From: Methylophaga sp.
Lineage (GTDB): Bacteria > Pseudomonadota > Gammaproteobacteria > Nitrosococcales > Methylophagaceae
Length of the DNA: 34,295 nucleotides
Direction of reading: 5' to 3'
Assembly: GCF_030651745.1 (NCBI RefSeq)
Contig: NZ_JAUSCC010000126.1
Coordinates: 1-34,295 of the forward strand
Made by a program: the position numbers and the translations under genes. Below the pieces are notes generated by a model, which searched no databases, was not told the DNA's origin, and saw nothing but the letters and a program-made list of their open reading frames with translations. This document shows positions 1 through 7,733 of the stretch, one piece after another. The stretch's first letter is position 1, and each line of letters opens with the position of its first letter.

Positions 1-178
1 TGTGGTTTTAGCCACTGACAAGCCTATTTTAGGCGGATAAGTGGTAAAATCGGTGCCAGCACGATAGATCTTGGTGCTTCGTATTAATTATAACATATTG
101 TATTATATGGCATATTTTGATTTTCTTTCAGGCACTAATTAGAAACATAGAGTACAACACGCCATTACAGCCTATGGA
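1..178. other. AT-rich stretch without a recognisable gene
   Basis: No convincing coding frame is seen here. The segment lies downstream of the minus-strand GNAT gene. It holds a short hairpin at 22-34 (GCCTA, three T, TAGGC) and an AT-rich block at about 85-120 with TATAAT-like words on the minus strand. None of this can be assigned to a specific function. Confidence 0.4.
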
Positions 179-691
179 TTACGCCTTTCTGCGTTGTATT
201 TCTTTTGCCATTTTGACCAATTCAAAAGCCTCTCCATTCGACAAATTTTGCTTGAATCTCTCAAATTCAGAAAAACCACACTTTTTATAAAATGGCTCGC
301 CAGAAAGTGTAGCTGTCAAATATAAAGCCTGAATACCTCTACGCAAACATTCACTCTCGCAGGTGGTAAGGAGGTGCGTAGCAACACCTCTTCGAGCAAA
401 ATCTGGATGCACGAAAAAGCCCCTTATTTCTGCTTTCTGTACCCTCTGGGGCATAAAAGGCTCAGAAACATCAATTGCCCACCCCCCGCAACCGATGATT
501 TTCTTTTCGTACTCAGCAACAAGGAAACTGCCAGCGGCAATCAATTCTTCTATGCCGCTCACTAACTCCAATGCCGTTTCAATTTCTGACTTTTTATAGT
601 ATTGCGGCTGAAGTATTCGGGCAGATTTGGAAATTAGTGCCTGGATATGAGCGAAATTTTCCAGACTAGCTTCATAGATGCTTGGATTCAT
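179..691 (-). CDS. GNAT family N-acetyltransferase
   Basis: This 170-residue protein has the length and layout of a single-domain GNAT acetyltransferase, which moves an acetyl group from acetyl-CoA to an amine. The central strand reads FLVAEYEKKIIGCGGW. It is followed by the acetyl-CoA pyrophosphate-binding motif A, IRGFFVHPDFARRGVATHLL (residues about 88-107), with the R-R-G-V-A signature. Near the C-terminus LYLTATLSGEPFYKKCGF is the usual motif B ending in the FYxKxGF box. The ATG at 691 is the first start in frame, and the ribosome site before it is weak (TTAGG). The substrate cannot be told from sequence. The gene stands alone, with 412 bases without a gene before the next one. Confidence 0.9.
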   Translation of the reverse strand: MNPSIYEASLENFAHIQALISKSARILQPQYYKKSEIETALELVSGIEELIAAGSFLVAEYEKKIIGCGGWAIDVSEPFMPQRVQKAEIRGFFVHPDFARRGVATHLLTTCESECLRRGIQALYLTATLSGEPFYKKCGFSEFERFKQNLSNGEAFELVKMAKEIQRRKA

Positions 692-1103
692 AAACCAAAC
701 CTAAGTAACGGGGCTAAGCAAACGTAGCAACAGCAAAAACCAAGCTACGAATGTGCAGGATTCCTGAAGAAAACCAAAAAAAAACTGTCCGCAACCACCG
801 TAGCTGACGAAGTCAAACCGATACCGGAAACTCTCGCGCCAGAAAGCCTAACTAATATCAGACATCCTAAATGACGCAAAACATTGCGTCATTTGTTTGC
901 CTAATGGTTTGTAAAATTGTAAAACAAAAATCATTTCATTGAACTATATCAAATTAACCTATGCTAAAAATAACCAAGAAACGCTTCATGACTTTGTGAT
1001 ATCCCTATAGATCAAAAATGCGGTGTTTCGTTTGTCTGACCCTGTTCGCTAAATGATAACCGAGGCAATTAACTTGCCAGTTCTAGGGCGACTGTTGATG
1101 CCG
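692..1103. other. 412-bp intergenic stretch
   Basis: This stretch lies between the stop of the AraC-type gene and the start of the GNAT gene. It holds a perfect 11-bp hairpin at 869-894 (listed separately). A plus-strand open frame ends at about 872 and could be the decayed tail of a gene, but it has no start or recognisable domain. The right part (900-1080) is AT-rich and would carry the GNAT promoter; I cannot place it firmly. Confidence 0.4.
869..894. terminator. Perfect 11-bp hairpin, probable bidirectional terminator
   Basis: The arms AAATGACGCAA (869-879) and TTGCGTCATTT (884-894) are exact inverse complements around the loop AACA. The arms start with AAA and end with TTT, so either strand gives a stem followed by a short U run. 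It sits about 210 bp downstream of the AraC-type gene and 180 bp upstream of the GNAT gene, so it would insulate the two minus-strand genes. Confidence 0.55.
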
Positions 1104-2105
1104 CTAGGCTTCAACGTGTCTAAACTCACGAGGAGAACAACCAAACTGCTGTTTAAAGGCGCGACTGAAATGCGAGAGATCATTAAATCCCCAGCGAAAC
1201 GCAATATCGGATAGTCGATGGCCGACATGAACCGGATTCAGCATATCCTTCCGGCAGTTCTCTAATCGACGTTTCCAGACATAGCGCATAAGAGAAGTCC
1301 CCTCGTCTGCAAAGAGATCGTTGATATAACGTGATGACAAACCTACACAGTTGGCAATCATGGTGGAATTTATAGTCGAATCAGCAAGTCTTTGCTCGAT
1401 AAATGCCTTGATACGGTTAATTGTAATCGTCCGACTTCTGGACAAGGAGTAATCAACTGGACGCACGGATGCAACGGCTAATGTCAGTAAGTCGAGCGCA
1501 TGATCGGAAAGAGTAGAAAATTCATACGCTTTTAAGTGATCGGTTTGGCTGGCAAGCGAACGTAGAAAATTCGATGCAATCAATCCGGCTCCCACCGTGC
1601 CTGGAATACGCAGGGCTGTACAATTATCGATCCCGGCTATACGGTCTCTAAAGCGTGCGCGAGGAATTGAAATAATCAGTTTCGTAAAATCCTTAGGACA
1701 CTGTATTCGATGCGGCCTGGTGGCATCGTAAATGGTCATATCGCCCGGCTGTAAAAAAACCTCCCGGCCATTCTGCATCATCAAGTAATCACCGGAAACA
1801 AGGATGACCGCGAAGTAAGCATCCTGACTGTGCAAATACGGTTCCTGCGGTAACCGTTCAATAGTAAGCGCACTAGATCGAATGACCGATAGCTGCAGAT
1901 TGTTCCAGGGATAAATAACCAGGTTTTGAAACATGGCATCTTTGGCAGGAGAGGTTATTGCAACATGGGCATACTCACGGCATATCACCTCGCGCAACCA
2001 CTCCTGTCTTTCACGCGGTGGAATATCGTTTGTCGAAAGCTTAAGACCAGCAACGCCTTTGTTGCTCAGAAGTTTCGAGGAGGAGGATGAAGTATTAATA
2101 TCCAT
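1104..2105 (-). CDS. AraC family transcriptional regulator, FeaR-like
   Basis: This 333-residue protein has an N-terminal cupin-like sensor domain (AraC_binding_2 type, roughly residues 30-210) with the typical stretch YLMMQNGREVFLQPGDMTIY. A C-terminal AraC double helix-turn-helix (about 235-333) ends in the family signature LSDIAFRWGFNDLSHFSRAF followed by KQQFGCSPREFR. I chose the ATG at 2105, preceded by AAAGG at a good distance, over the TTG at 2123. The sensor domain resembles the FeaR group, which often governs use of aromatic compounds or amines; that link is family knowledge, not proof of a ligand here. It is divergent from the small membrane protein at 2336-2800 with about 230 bp between them, so that gene is the most likely target. 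Confidence 0.9.
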   Translation of the reverse strand: MDINTSSSSSKLLSNKGVAGLKLSTNDIPPRERQEWLREVICREYAHVAITSPAKDAMFQNLVIYPWNNLQLSVIRSSALTIERLPQEPYLHSQDAYFAVILVSGDYLMMQNGREVFLQPGDMTIYDATRPHRIQCPKDFTKLIISIPRARFRDRIAGIDNCTALRIPGTVGAGLIASNFLRSLASQTDHLKAYEFSTLSDHALDLLTLAVASVRPVDYSLSRSRTITINRIKAFIEQRLADSTINSTMIANCVGLSSRYINDLFADEGTSLMRYVWKRRLENCRKDMLNPVHVGHRLSDIAFRWGFNDLSHFSRAFKQQFGCSPREFRHVEA

Positions 2106-2335
2106 GTACCGGACCTTTGCCAATTATGAACACTGAAAATCTGTTTCCCTGTTAAACATTAGCAAAACAGCCGTTTTAATCAAGTTTTAGTTCCGTTTCA
2201 CACCAGCGGGTAACGGCAAAAACGGTCATACTAAAAACTTCAACTGGCTAGATAAAACTACTTTGGCAATTGTCACACACCGGGCACCAAGCGATGTCAG
2301 TTTTTTGCCAAATATAAACTTTGAGGGAATCGACA

Positions 2336-2800
2336 ATGTATCAAAATTCTAAACATGCAGGCAATATCGTTTTACTGAGAGGCGCCACCTTGTGGCTGTT
2401 AGTGGCATTGGTTTTAGCATGGTGTCTGGTTTTTATGAAATTAGAGTTACCTTTCATAAAAATAATTTTTAAAGATTTCCACCGATTACTTCAGGGACAC
2501 ATAGATTTTTTATTAATGAGTGCTTTGCTCTTAGGCTTTTATGCCGCGAAAGTACCCTTGCCCTGGCATGTGCGATGGTCTATGGTCATCGGTGCCTTTA
2601 CCAATTCAAGTTTGTTTCTTATGCAGTCCATGTTTCCAGTATTGGAATCACCATCAGAGGGAATATTTCCCATGGCATTCCGTGTTTTTTTAATGATCAG
2701 TATTACCATCACGACATACGGATTTGGTAGGGGGGCGATCATTATTTTCCGATCAACGCTTGAAGCTAGTGTTTCGGACATACCGTATATAAACCAATGA
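2336..2800 (+). CDS. Small integral membrane protein, possibly styrene oxide isomerase-like
   Basis: This 154-residue protein has about four hydrophobic segments (near residues 14-35, 58-75, 82-100 and 120-140). The ATG at 2336 is preceded by GAGGGA 7 bp upstream, so it is preferred to the in-frame TTG at 2321. The layout resembles the small four-helix family that holds styrene oxide isomerase (StyC) and hydroxylaminobenzene mutase: a His at the start of helix 2 (FHRLLQGHIDF) followed by an Asn in helix 3 (IGAFTNSSLFLMQSMFP). StyC has GWSNVGFYFF at the matching place. That similarity is drawn from memory and is weak, so the assignment is inference. The divergent AraC/FeaR-like regulator would fit an inducible catabolic gene. 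Otherwise it is an unknown membrane protein. Confidence 0.6.
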   Translation: MYQNSKHAGNIVLLRGATLWLLVALVLAWCLVFMKLELPFIKIIFKDFHRLLQGHIDFLLMSALLLGFYAAKVPLPWHVRWSMVIGAFTNSSLFLMQSMFPVLESPSEGIFPMAFRVFLMISITITTYGFGRGAIIIFRSTLEASVSDIPYINQ

Positions 2801-2844
2801 AACTAGAAAGTAATTACAAAAATATCAATCGGGCAGACAGCGAA

Positions 2845-2946
2845 TAGCCCACGACGGGCTAAGGCGCGAAGCCCATCGTTCGCGACTGATACCCGCAGGG
2901 TACAGGGCTGCACGTTTTTTAGCCCATGCTCCGGCTTTAAAAAACG
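2845..2946. terminator. Cluster of four consecutive hairpins between convergent genes
   Basis: Four inverted repeats follow each other: TAGCCC/GGGCTA (2845-2861), CGCGAA/TTCGCG (2865-2884), TACCC/GGGTA (2890-2902), and CGTTTTTTA...TAAAAAACG with an inner GCC/GGC (2913-2946). The last has T and A runs in its arms, so it could work as an intrinsic terminator on both strands. The genes on either side converge here (plus gene ending at 2800, minus gene ending at 2959), which fits a shared termination zone. Confidence 0.6.
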
Positions 2947-2958
2947 CAGTTAAGTCGT

Positions 2959-3366
2959 TCAAATACCCGTTCGCCCAGACAATTCATAATCAAATTCGTA
3001 GTAATGTTTGCCGCCCTCGATCCTGATAGTCATTTTCCCCGAAAGCCCAATGAGTTCGCCTGCCCCGGAATCTGGCAAGACCTCCAGGACAAGATGATCA
3101 TTGCCGTGACTCATGGTGCCAAAATGCTGTAAAACAAAGCTGCCATTCTTGCCCGATAGACTTCCGCTGACTTGCTCGATGGCAACATAGCCAGCAGAAC
3201 CCTTTACAGTGGTCATCGCACTCAGCATTTCGCCCTTGCTCTTCGCCGTTAAATCGCCATTGAATACCTTATCAATCGACATTCGACCAAGATTGATTCC
3301 ACCATCTCCCGTAGCGTAAGTATCTAGCGGTTGAAGATTAACTTCAAAGTCTCCTGCTGCTTTCAT
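2959..3366 (-). CDS. DUF3224 domain protein
   Basis: This 135-residue protein matches the DUF3224 family. It has the N-terminal strand AAGDFEVNLQPL, the central IDKVFNGDLTAKSKGEMLSA and the C-terminal GLSGKMTIRIEGGKHYYEFD. The family folds as a small beta barrel related to allene oxide cyclase-like proteins and has no settled function. The ATG at 3366 is preceded by a perfect AGGAGG at 3371-3376. An in-frame ATG at 3384 would place this site inside the coding region, so it is not used. The gene is last in a same-strand run of small accessory proteins. Confidence 0.88.
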   Translation of the reverse strand: MKAAGDFEVNLQPLDTYATGDGGINLGRMSIDKVFNGDLTAKSKGEMLSAMTTVKGSAGYVAIEQVSGSLSGKNGSFVLQHFGTMSHGNDHLVLEVLPDSGAGELIGLSGKMTIRIEGGKHYYEFDYELSGRTGI

Positions 3367-3417
3367 ATTTCCTCCTAATTTCAATCAATTTATGAATCCT
3401 CATGTCAGAGTTAGCCC

Positions 3418-4026
3418 TCATTGCATTGGCTGCCTGATGATGGTTTTCCATTTCGCCGGGTCAGCTTTCCGAATATCGCTTAAGTAAATTTCGTGATGTT
3501 TCCCAGTCCGGTTGCCTCTGGAATCAATGAACTGATGCACCTTCTCAATCGTTGGCCCTTCTTCGGAGAACGGGCCAATATGCAGGATTTGCGCACGCCT
3601 ACCTTCCGAAAAGGCTTCCAGACGTAGCTTGGAAAGTGCCGTTGGATTCTTTTTCTTTTTCACATTGGCAATAGCACTGTCGATGATTTCCGGTGTGACA
3701 AAGGAAGGCTGCATGATCATCATTGTCCATTTCCAGTTGGATTTGTCCTCGGTGGTGAACTTCGACATATCGTCGGCCCACCAAAGACCTTCCAGTGGCA
3801 TGACGCCATAGTCAATGGCCGACGAGCCCTTTTTGACCATGAACTTGATGGCATACGAAACGGCGAACAAGGCTTCAACCGCATCAGCATATGCCAGTGA
3901 GGTATTGGGATCCCCTTCGCCATCTATCATCAAGTAATTCATCGCCGGAACATCAACTTGAACAACTTCTTTGGCAGAAGGTTGATATAGATACTTCAAC
4001 TCTTTCTTGAGGTTAATTTTTTCCAT
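3418..4026 (-). CDS. GyrI-like small-molecule-binding domain protein
   Basis: This 202-residue stand-alone protein has a GyrI-like (SHS2-type) fold. Typical motifs are VVQVDVPAMNYLMIDGEGDP near the N-terminus, then YGVMPLEGLWWADD, WKWTMMIMQPSFVT and ILHIGPFSEEGPTIEKVHQF, ending with HHEIYLSDIRKADPAKWKT. Members bind small hydrophobic molecules, and some hydrolyse cyclopropane-type toxins. No DNA-binding domain is attached. It lies 18 bp downstream of the hydrolase gene, so the two are probably co-transcribed. The ribosome site is poor (GGGC before the ATG), which suggests coupling to the upstream gene. Confidence 0.88.
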   Translation of the reverse strand: MEKINLKKELKYLYQPSAKEVVQVDVPAMNYLMIDGEGDPNTSLAYADAVEALFAVSYAIKFMVKKGSSAIDYGVMPLEGLWWADDMSKFTTEDKSNWKWTMMIMQPSFVTPEIIDSAIANVKKKKNPTALSKLRLEAFSEGRRAQILHIGPFSEEGPTIEKVHQFIDSRGNRTGKHHEIYLSDIRKADPAKWKTIIRQPMQ

Positions 4027-4044
4027 AGGTGCCCTTAATCACAG

Positions 4045-5124
4045 TTAACGATAGACTGAAGTAGAGATAGGTTCCGTTGCTAACGGCAAAATTTCATCAA
4101 GCATAACTTGAATGAATTTTTCGGGTTCTTCAAAGGGTGGGTTATGTGCCGATTCCTCGAACCATACCAGCCGCTTGCAGGGCGTATCGATTATTTTGAA
4201 ATACCTCTCAGCGAGGACTGATGGGATGTGCCAATCGTGGCGGCCCAAGAAAAAAACTATCGGAACCTTAAAAGACCGGTAACGGGTGAGATCGACTTTG
4301 GCGTACTCAGGCCTTAGGCTTTCGAGGGAAAATCGGTTTCCTTGCCCAAACTTCATCAGGTCGACAAGATTGGTTTCATCGGTACTCAATGCCGCCTGGA
4401 TTAGCTTCCAAGTGGAGATATCTTGATGAAACACTCCGCCGAATTTTTCTACCCACTTGCCTTTAGTCAATTCATCATCAACTGAGTGGGGTTGAGGGCT
4501 CATGGCTTGCAGGTCAGCGATAGCAACGCTGTTATCCCGCACGGTGGCTTGAGCGAGCGCCCACTCATACGAGTGCCGCTCGCCTTCGCTGAAATTTGCG
4601 ATCTGTGCCACGCCGACGTAGGCAGCGACTTTTTCAGGATGCTCGTAGGCATAGATCGTGCCGAGTACGGTACCCCAGGAGTGCGCTAACAGTATGACTT
4701 TGTTTTTTCCGAAGCGTTGTTTGACGAGATCGACAATCTGGTCGAGGTCGCGCTCGAACTGATCGATGCTCATGGAGTCGCGGGAAATGTCGGAATGATA
4801 AGAGCGCCCAGCCCCACGTTGTTCCCAATACACCATCAAAAAGTGCTGCTCCAGTGCAGCATCATAGTGGCGAAATAAGGCCGATTCGCTGATGCCGGGG
4901 CCACCATGTAGCAGGATAACAACCGGTTTTTGCGTATCCACGCCGCGAAACCAGATGCTCTGGGGTATACCTCCGATGCTCACGGTTTCCATGGTCGCGA
5001 TAGAGCCCGGTATGAGGTGACCATCCGCATCGACAAAGAGCGGTGTATAAGCACTACAACTGGTTAGCGAAAGCAGTAAAGCCACCCTTAAGATGAAAGC
5101 GATGAGGATGATTTTAATTCTCAT
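4045..5124 (-). CDS. Alpha/beta hydrolase lipoprotein, proline iminopeptidase-like
   Basis: This 359-residue protein begins with a lipoprotein signal whose lipobox is LTSC with Cys23, so the mature enzyme should be anchored to a membrane on the periplasmic side. The oxyanion motif HGGPG is at residues 73-77, EQRGAGRS near 101-108, and the nucleophile elbow AHSWGT has Ser149. The likely acid is in GRHDWHIP and the catalytic His in ESAHNPPF near the C-terminus. HGGPG and GxSWG together are typical of the prolyl iminopeptidase branch, but the true substrate is unknown. It is followed at 18 bp by the GyrI-like gene, and the HEAT-like gene lies 87 bp upstream. Confidence 0.9.
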   Translation of the reverse strand: MRIKIILIAFILRVALLLSLTSCSAYTPLFVDADGHLIPGSIATMETVSIGGIPQSIWFRGVDTQKPVVILLHGGPGISESALFRHYDAALEQHFLMVYWEQRGAGRSYHSDISRDSMSIDQFERDLDQIVDLVKQRFGKNKVILLAHSWGTVLGTIYAYEHPEKVAAYVGVAQIANFSEGERHSYEWALAQATVRDNSVAIADLQAMSPQPHSVDDELTKGKWVEKFGGVFHQDISTWKLIQAALSTDETNLVDLMKFGQGNRFSLESLRPEYAKVDLTRYRSFKVPIVFFLGRHDWHIPSVLAERYFKIIDTPCKRLVWFEESAHNPPFEEPEKFIQVMLDEILPLATEPISTSVYR

Positions 5125-5211
5125 GGTGTTGATTGATGCTGCTCATATTTGTTGGTGTTATCTTCTTAAGATTGACCATACGCTTTCCTTTCTCCGGGTT
5201 CACCAAGGTGG

Positions 5212-5727
5212 TTATTTACGAAACTCCGCTAATAAATGCTTCCCCCTCGCTCGCATCGCTGGGGTTCCTATAACACAAAGTTCTTCGATATGCCGCAAAA
5301 CTTGTGGTCGCAAACTTTCATCACGCTCGGCAAGCTCTGCGAGCGCCTGCATGGAGAGTGTCTTGACGATGCTGCTGCGGTCATTGGTGTAAGACAGCAA
5401 TAGGTCAATGACACGTTGCTGCTCGTTTTCGGTGAGCGGCAAACGAGCCAACATCGCGGCAACATGCCAGCGAACTTCCTTTTGCTCTATCCGGCTCAAT
5501 TCTTCAATCAGCGTGTGCTTGTAAGGTCGCAGATATTCAGCGTGTAGGACAGTAACTTTTTCTACGGCATCCGCACAACGCATACACACCCGCGGGTCAA
5601 AGAGACTCATGCCCGAAATTAATACATCGAAAAGTTTGGGTTTATCCAACACTAAAGCGACCACTTCGTTCGATCTGCCGATGGAGCGACGGTCGCCGCC
5701 TTCGAGCATTTTCAGAATGGCTTGCAT
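5212..5727 (-). CDS. HEAT-repeat-like helical protein
   Basis: This 171-residue all-helical protein has repeat-like helix pairs such as DPRVCMRCADAVEKVTV, VRWHVAAMLARLPL and SSIVKTLSMQALAELAE, the pattern of HEAT or armadillo repeats. There is no signal peptide and no catalytic motif. Such short HEAT proteins usually act as protein-binding scaffolds; its partner is not known. It begins at the ATG at 5727, with TAGGG upstream, and ends 25 bp from nothing else on the strand but the VOC gene upstream, which stops at 5753. It is therefore probably in one transcript with that gene. Confidence 0.75.
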   Translation of the reverse strand: MQAILKMLEGGDRRSIGRSNEVVALVLDKPKLFDVLISGMSLFDPRVCMRCADAVEKVTVLHAEYLRPYKHTLIEELSRIEQKEVRWHVAAMLARLPLTENEQQRVIDLLLSYTNDRSSIVKTLSMQALAELAERDESLRPQVLRHIEELCVIGTPAMRARGKHLLAEFRK

Positions 5728-5752
5728 GGTGTTGTTACCCTAATTCAGAGAG

Positions 5753-6220
5753 CTATTCCTTGGCCGCAAATAATGCGTCGCAACGCTTCTGCATCTCCTC
5801 AAATGAGACATCCTCAATAGGCGTCATGATATGCCACTTATGCCCAAACGGATCGCACAACACGCCCGCACGTAAGCCATAGAATTGATCTTTTACCGGC
5901 TCAATTGCTTTTGCGCCTGCGTCAAGCGCAAGCTGGTAGGTGACATCAACGTCGTCCACGTACAATGCTATGGTCACAGATGTCCCGCCCAGCGTCTCAG
6001 GGCTTTGATTACCCCAATCAAGGTTTTCTTCCGCCAACATGATTTTGGAATCGCCAATTTGCAATTCAGCATGCCCAATTGCACCACCCATCAACAAGCG
6101 TCCGATTTCTTTTGCCCCGAACACCCGTTGATAAAACTGAATGGCCGAGTCTGCGCCCTTGACTGCAAGGTAAGGGGTGACAGCGTGCTCACCTTTGGGA
6201 ATTGGTTTAAATGTACTCAT
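5753..6220 (-). CDS. VOC family protein, PhnB-like glyoxalase fold
   Basis: This 155-residue protein has the vicinal oxygen chelate fold. It opens with VTPYLAVKGADSAIQFYQRV, then IGHAELQIGDSKIMLAEE, SVTIALYVDDVD and CDPFGHKWHIMTP, the layout of the PhnB / YwnE group. The ATG at 6220 follows AGGAG at a normal distance; the frame is open further upstream but only this start has a ribosome site. It is a clear paralogue of the VOC gene at 12201-12677: both share the opening KPIP, SPETLGG, DPFGH and the IEDV tail. The substrate is unknown, and only one obvious metal-type His remains in the N-terminal half. Confidence 0.9.
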   Translation of the reverse strand: MSTFKPIPKGEHAVTPYLAVKGADSAIQFYQRVFGAKEIGRLLMGGAIGHAELQIGDSKIMLAEENLDWGNQSPETLGGTSVTIALYVDDVDVTYQLALDAGAKAIEPVKDQFYGLRAGVLCDPFGHKWHIMTPIEDVSFEEMQKRCDALFAAKE

Positions 6221-6245
6221 GGTTTTCTCCTTTACGTTTGTGATC

Positions 6246-6614
6246 TTATTTCTTTGATTTGTAAGCCTTACTCTGTTTGATTGCCCCTGACTTATCATAG
6301 ACATTCCATGCACCAACCTTCTTGCCGTCCTCGTACATTCCTTCGTCCAAAAGTTGGCCGTTATCGTAGTAGCGTTTCCAGAGGCCAACTTGAACAGCAT
6401 TGGCAAAAGCGCCTACTTGTAGAAGTTGTCCGTTTTCACGCCACCACTCCCAATAGCCGTCCAATTCGCCGTTCAAGTACGCTCCGACAGCTTTCACGCC
6501 ACCGCTCTTGTAGTAAAACTTCCATTTGCCATGGCGCTTGCCATTGTTGAGTTGACCCTCGCCTGATAGTTCCTTGTGTGACCCGTTAAGTAGTCCTGTG
6601 CTTGGCGGCTTCAT
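6246..6614 (-). CDS. MORN-type repeat protein, YwqK antitoxin-like
   Basis: This protein of about 122 residues is made of repeats of the form G-x-W-x-x-Y-x-x-x-G. Examples are KRHGKWKFYYKSGGVKAVGAY, DGYWEWWRENGQLLQVGAF, VGLWKRYYDNGQLLDEGMY and VGAWNVYDKSG. This is the MORN_2 / YwqK pattern found in toxin-antitoxin partners and in surface-associated proteins. There is no toxin gene next to it, so an antitoxin role is not supported by context. Two ATGs lie in tandem (6617 and 6614). AAGGAG is only 2 nt from the first and 5 nt from the second, so 6614 is preferred. The gap to the next VOC gene is 25 bp. Confidence 0.8.
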   Translation of the reverse strand: MKPPSTGLLNGSHKELSGEGQLNNGKRHGKWKFYYKSGGVKAVGAYLNGELDGYWEWWRENGQLLQVGAFANAVQVGLWKRYYDNGQLLDEGMYEDGKKVGAWNVYDKSGAIKQSKAYKSKK

Positions 6615-6683
6615 CATTACTCCTTATCTGAACACGATGAAAATTCAAAATTCGGCAATGGTAGGCTCGCTCCCAATAACGTT

Positions 6684-7157
6684 TTAAGGCTGCTCATAAG
6701 CGCGCTTCAATGCTGCGATGTCAATTTTTGTCATTTGCATCATAGCCTGCATCACTCTTCCAGCTTTTGCCGGATCAGGATCGCTCAATAATTCTATGAG
6801 GACATTGGGTACAATCTGCCAGGACACGCCAAATTTGTCGTCCAGCCAGGCGCATTGATTTTCTTTCCCACCTGCGGAAAGTTTCGACCAATACTCATCA
6901 ACTTCTGCTTGCGTTTCGCAATGCACAACAAACGAGATGGCGGGCGAAAACTTGAACATCGGGCCGCCATTGAATGCCGTGAACACTTGCCCATCAAGCT
7001 CGAAATTGGCGGTCATCACCGTACCCTTCGGCGCAGGTGCGCCTTCTCCGTAACGGTTAACACTCAAGATTTTTGAGTTTTTGAAGATGGAAACATAAAA
7101 ATTCATCGCCTCTTCCGCTTGGTTGTCAAACCATAAAAATGGCGTAATTTTTTGCAT
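6684..7157 (-). CDS. VOC family protein of the 3-demethylubiquinone methyltransferase-like group
   Basis: This 157-residue protein matches the PF06983 type of VOC proteins, misnamed after 3-demethylubiquinone-9 3-methyltransferase. It has KITPFLWFDNQAEEAMNFYV at the N-terminus, VMTANFELDGQVFTAFNGGP in the middle, ISFVVHCETQAEVDEYWSKL, and CAWLDDKFGVSWQIVPNVL. The C-terminal MMQMTKIDIAALKRAYE is typical too. It has no methyltransferase motifs, so the old family name should not be taken as its function. The start at 7157 is supported by TAGGAG upstream. It lies between the YwqK-like and SRPBCC genes on the same strand. Confidence 0.92.
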   Translation of the reverse strand: MQKITPFLWFDNQAEEAMNFYVSIFKNSKILSVNRYGEGAPAPKGTVMTANFELDGQVFTAFNGGPMFKFSPAISFVVHCETQAEVDEYWSKLSAGGKENQCAWLDDKFGVSWQIVPNVLIELLSDPDPAKAGRVMQAMMQMTKIDIAALKRAYEQP

Positions 7158-7241
7158 GATATTTACTCCTAAATTTAAAGTGGCTGGGTTCAGCTAAGCT
7201 CAGCGTAATGCGCTGAATAACGAAGACAATTTAGTTTACTT

Positions 7242-7709
7242 TCAAGGCCTATCAGGGAAACGATCTGCGATGAGATTCAAGCTGATGTTATGCTCAAGAT
7301 ATGCCTTCGCCCCAGCCAGCACCAGCGCAAATCCCCCCGTTGAATCGAGTGCTTGGCTTACGATCTCATCGCCATCGCCGCTAAAGCCAGAGTTGGTGAC
7401 GCTTACAAAAGTGGTATTATCGGATCGAGATGTGAAAACCCACTCCACCGTCGTAGGCTTTTCACCAACCGCCCCCCATTCGATAAGTATTCGCTTATTG
7501 TCTTCAATCGCTTTTACACTCACCTGCACTGAAATATTGTACATTTCCCAATCCCAGCGGATTTGTTTACCCACTTGAAGCCTACCGCTGCCTTTGGTGA
7601 ACCAGAACTTGGCAGTGATGGCAGGGTTCACAAAAGCCTCAAACACCTCTGAAACGGGTTTGCGGATTAGCATTGCTGTCGTTGCAATGGGTACGTTTTG
7701 AATATTCAT
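7242..7709 (-). CDS. SRPBCC domain protein, AHSA1-like
   Basis: This 155-residue protein is a START/AHSA1-like SRPBCC fold. Its opening is IRKPVSEVFEAFVNPAITAK followed by FWFTKGSGRLQVGKQIRWDW, and later it has KRILIEWGAV and TTVEWVFTSRSDNTTFVSVT. The long C-terminal helix GGFALVLAGAKAYLEHN is typical. Proteins of this type bind hydrophobic small molecules in a deep cavity. GGAGG lies 5 nt before the ATG. The second SRPBCC gene is 24 bp upstream, so the pair is probably co-transcribed. Confidence 0.9.
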   Translation of the reverse strand: MNIQNVPIATTAMLIRKPVSEVFEAFVNPAITAKFWFTKGSGRLQVGKQIRWDWEMYNISVQVSVKAIEDNKRILIEWGAVGEKPTTVEWVFTSRSDNTTFVSVTNSGFSGDGDEIVSQALDSTGGFALVLAGAKAYLEHNISLNLIADRFPDRP

Positions 7710-7733
7710 ACAACCTCCAGTGGATGCAATCGT

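Noticed and set aside
363..599. Plus-strand ORFs inside the GNAT gene
   Set aside because: Antisense shadows of a gene with clear acetyl-CoA-binding motifs.
740..872. Plus-strand open frame ending near 872 that could be a gene tail
   Set aside because: No start, no ribosome site and no recognisable domain; too short to separate from chance.
5753..6406. Long version of the VOC gene starting at 6406
   Set aside because: The added 62 residues would overlap the YwqK-like gene and match no family; the ATG at 6220 has a good ribosome site.
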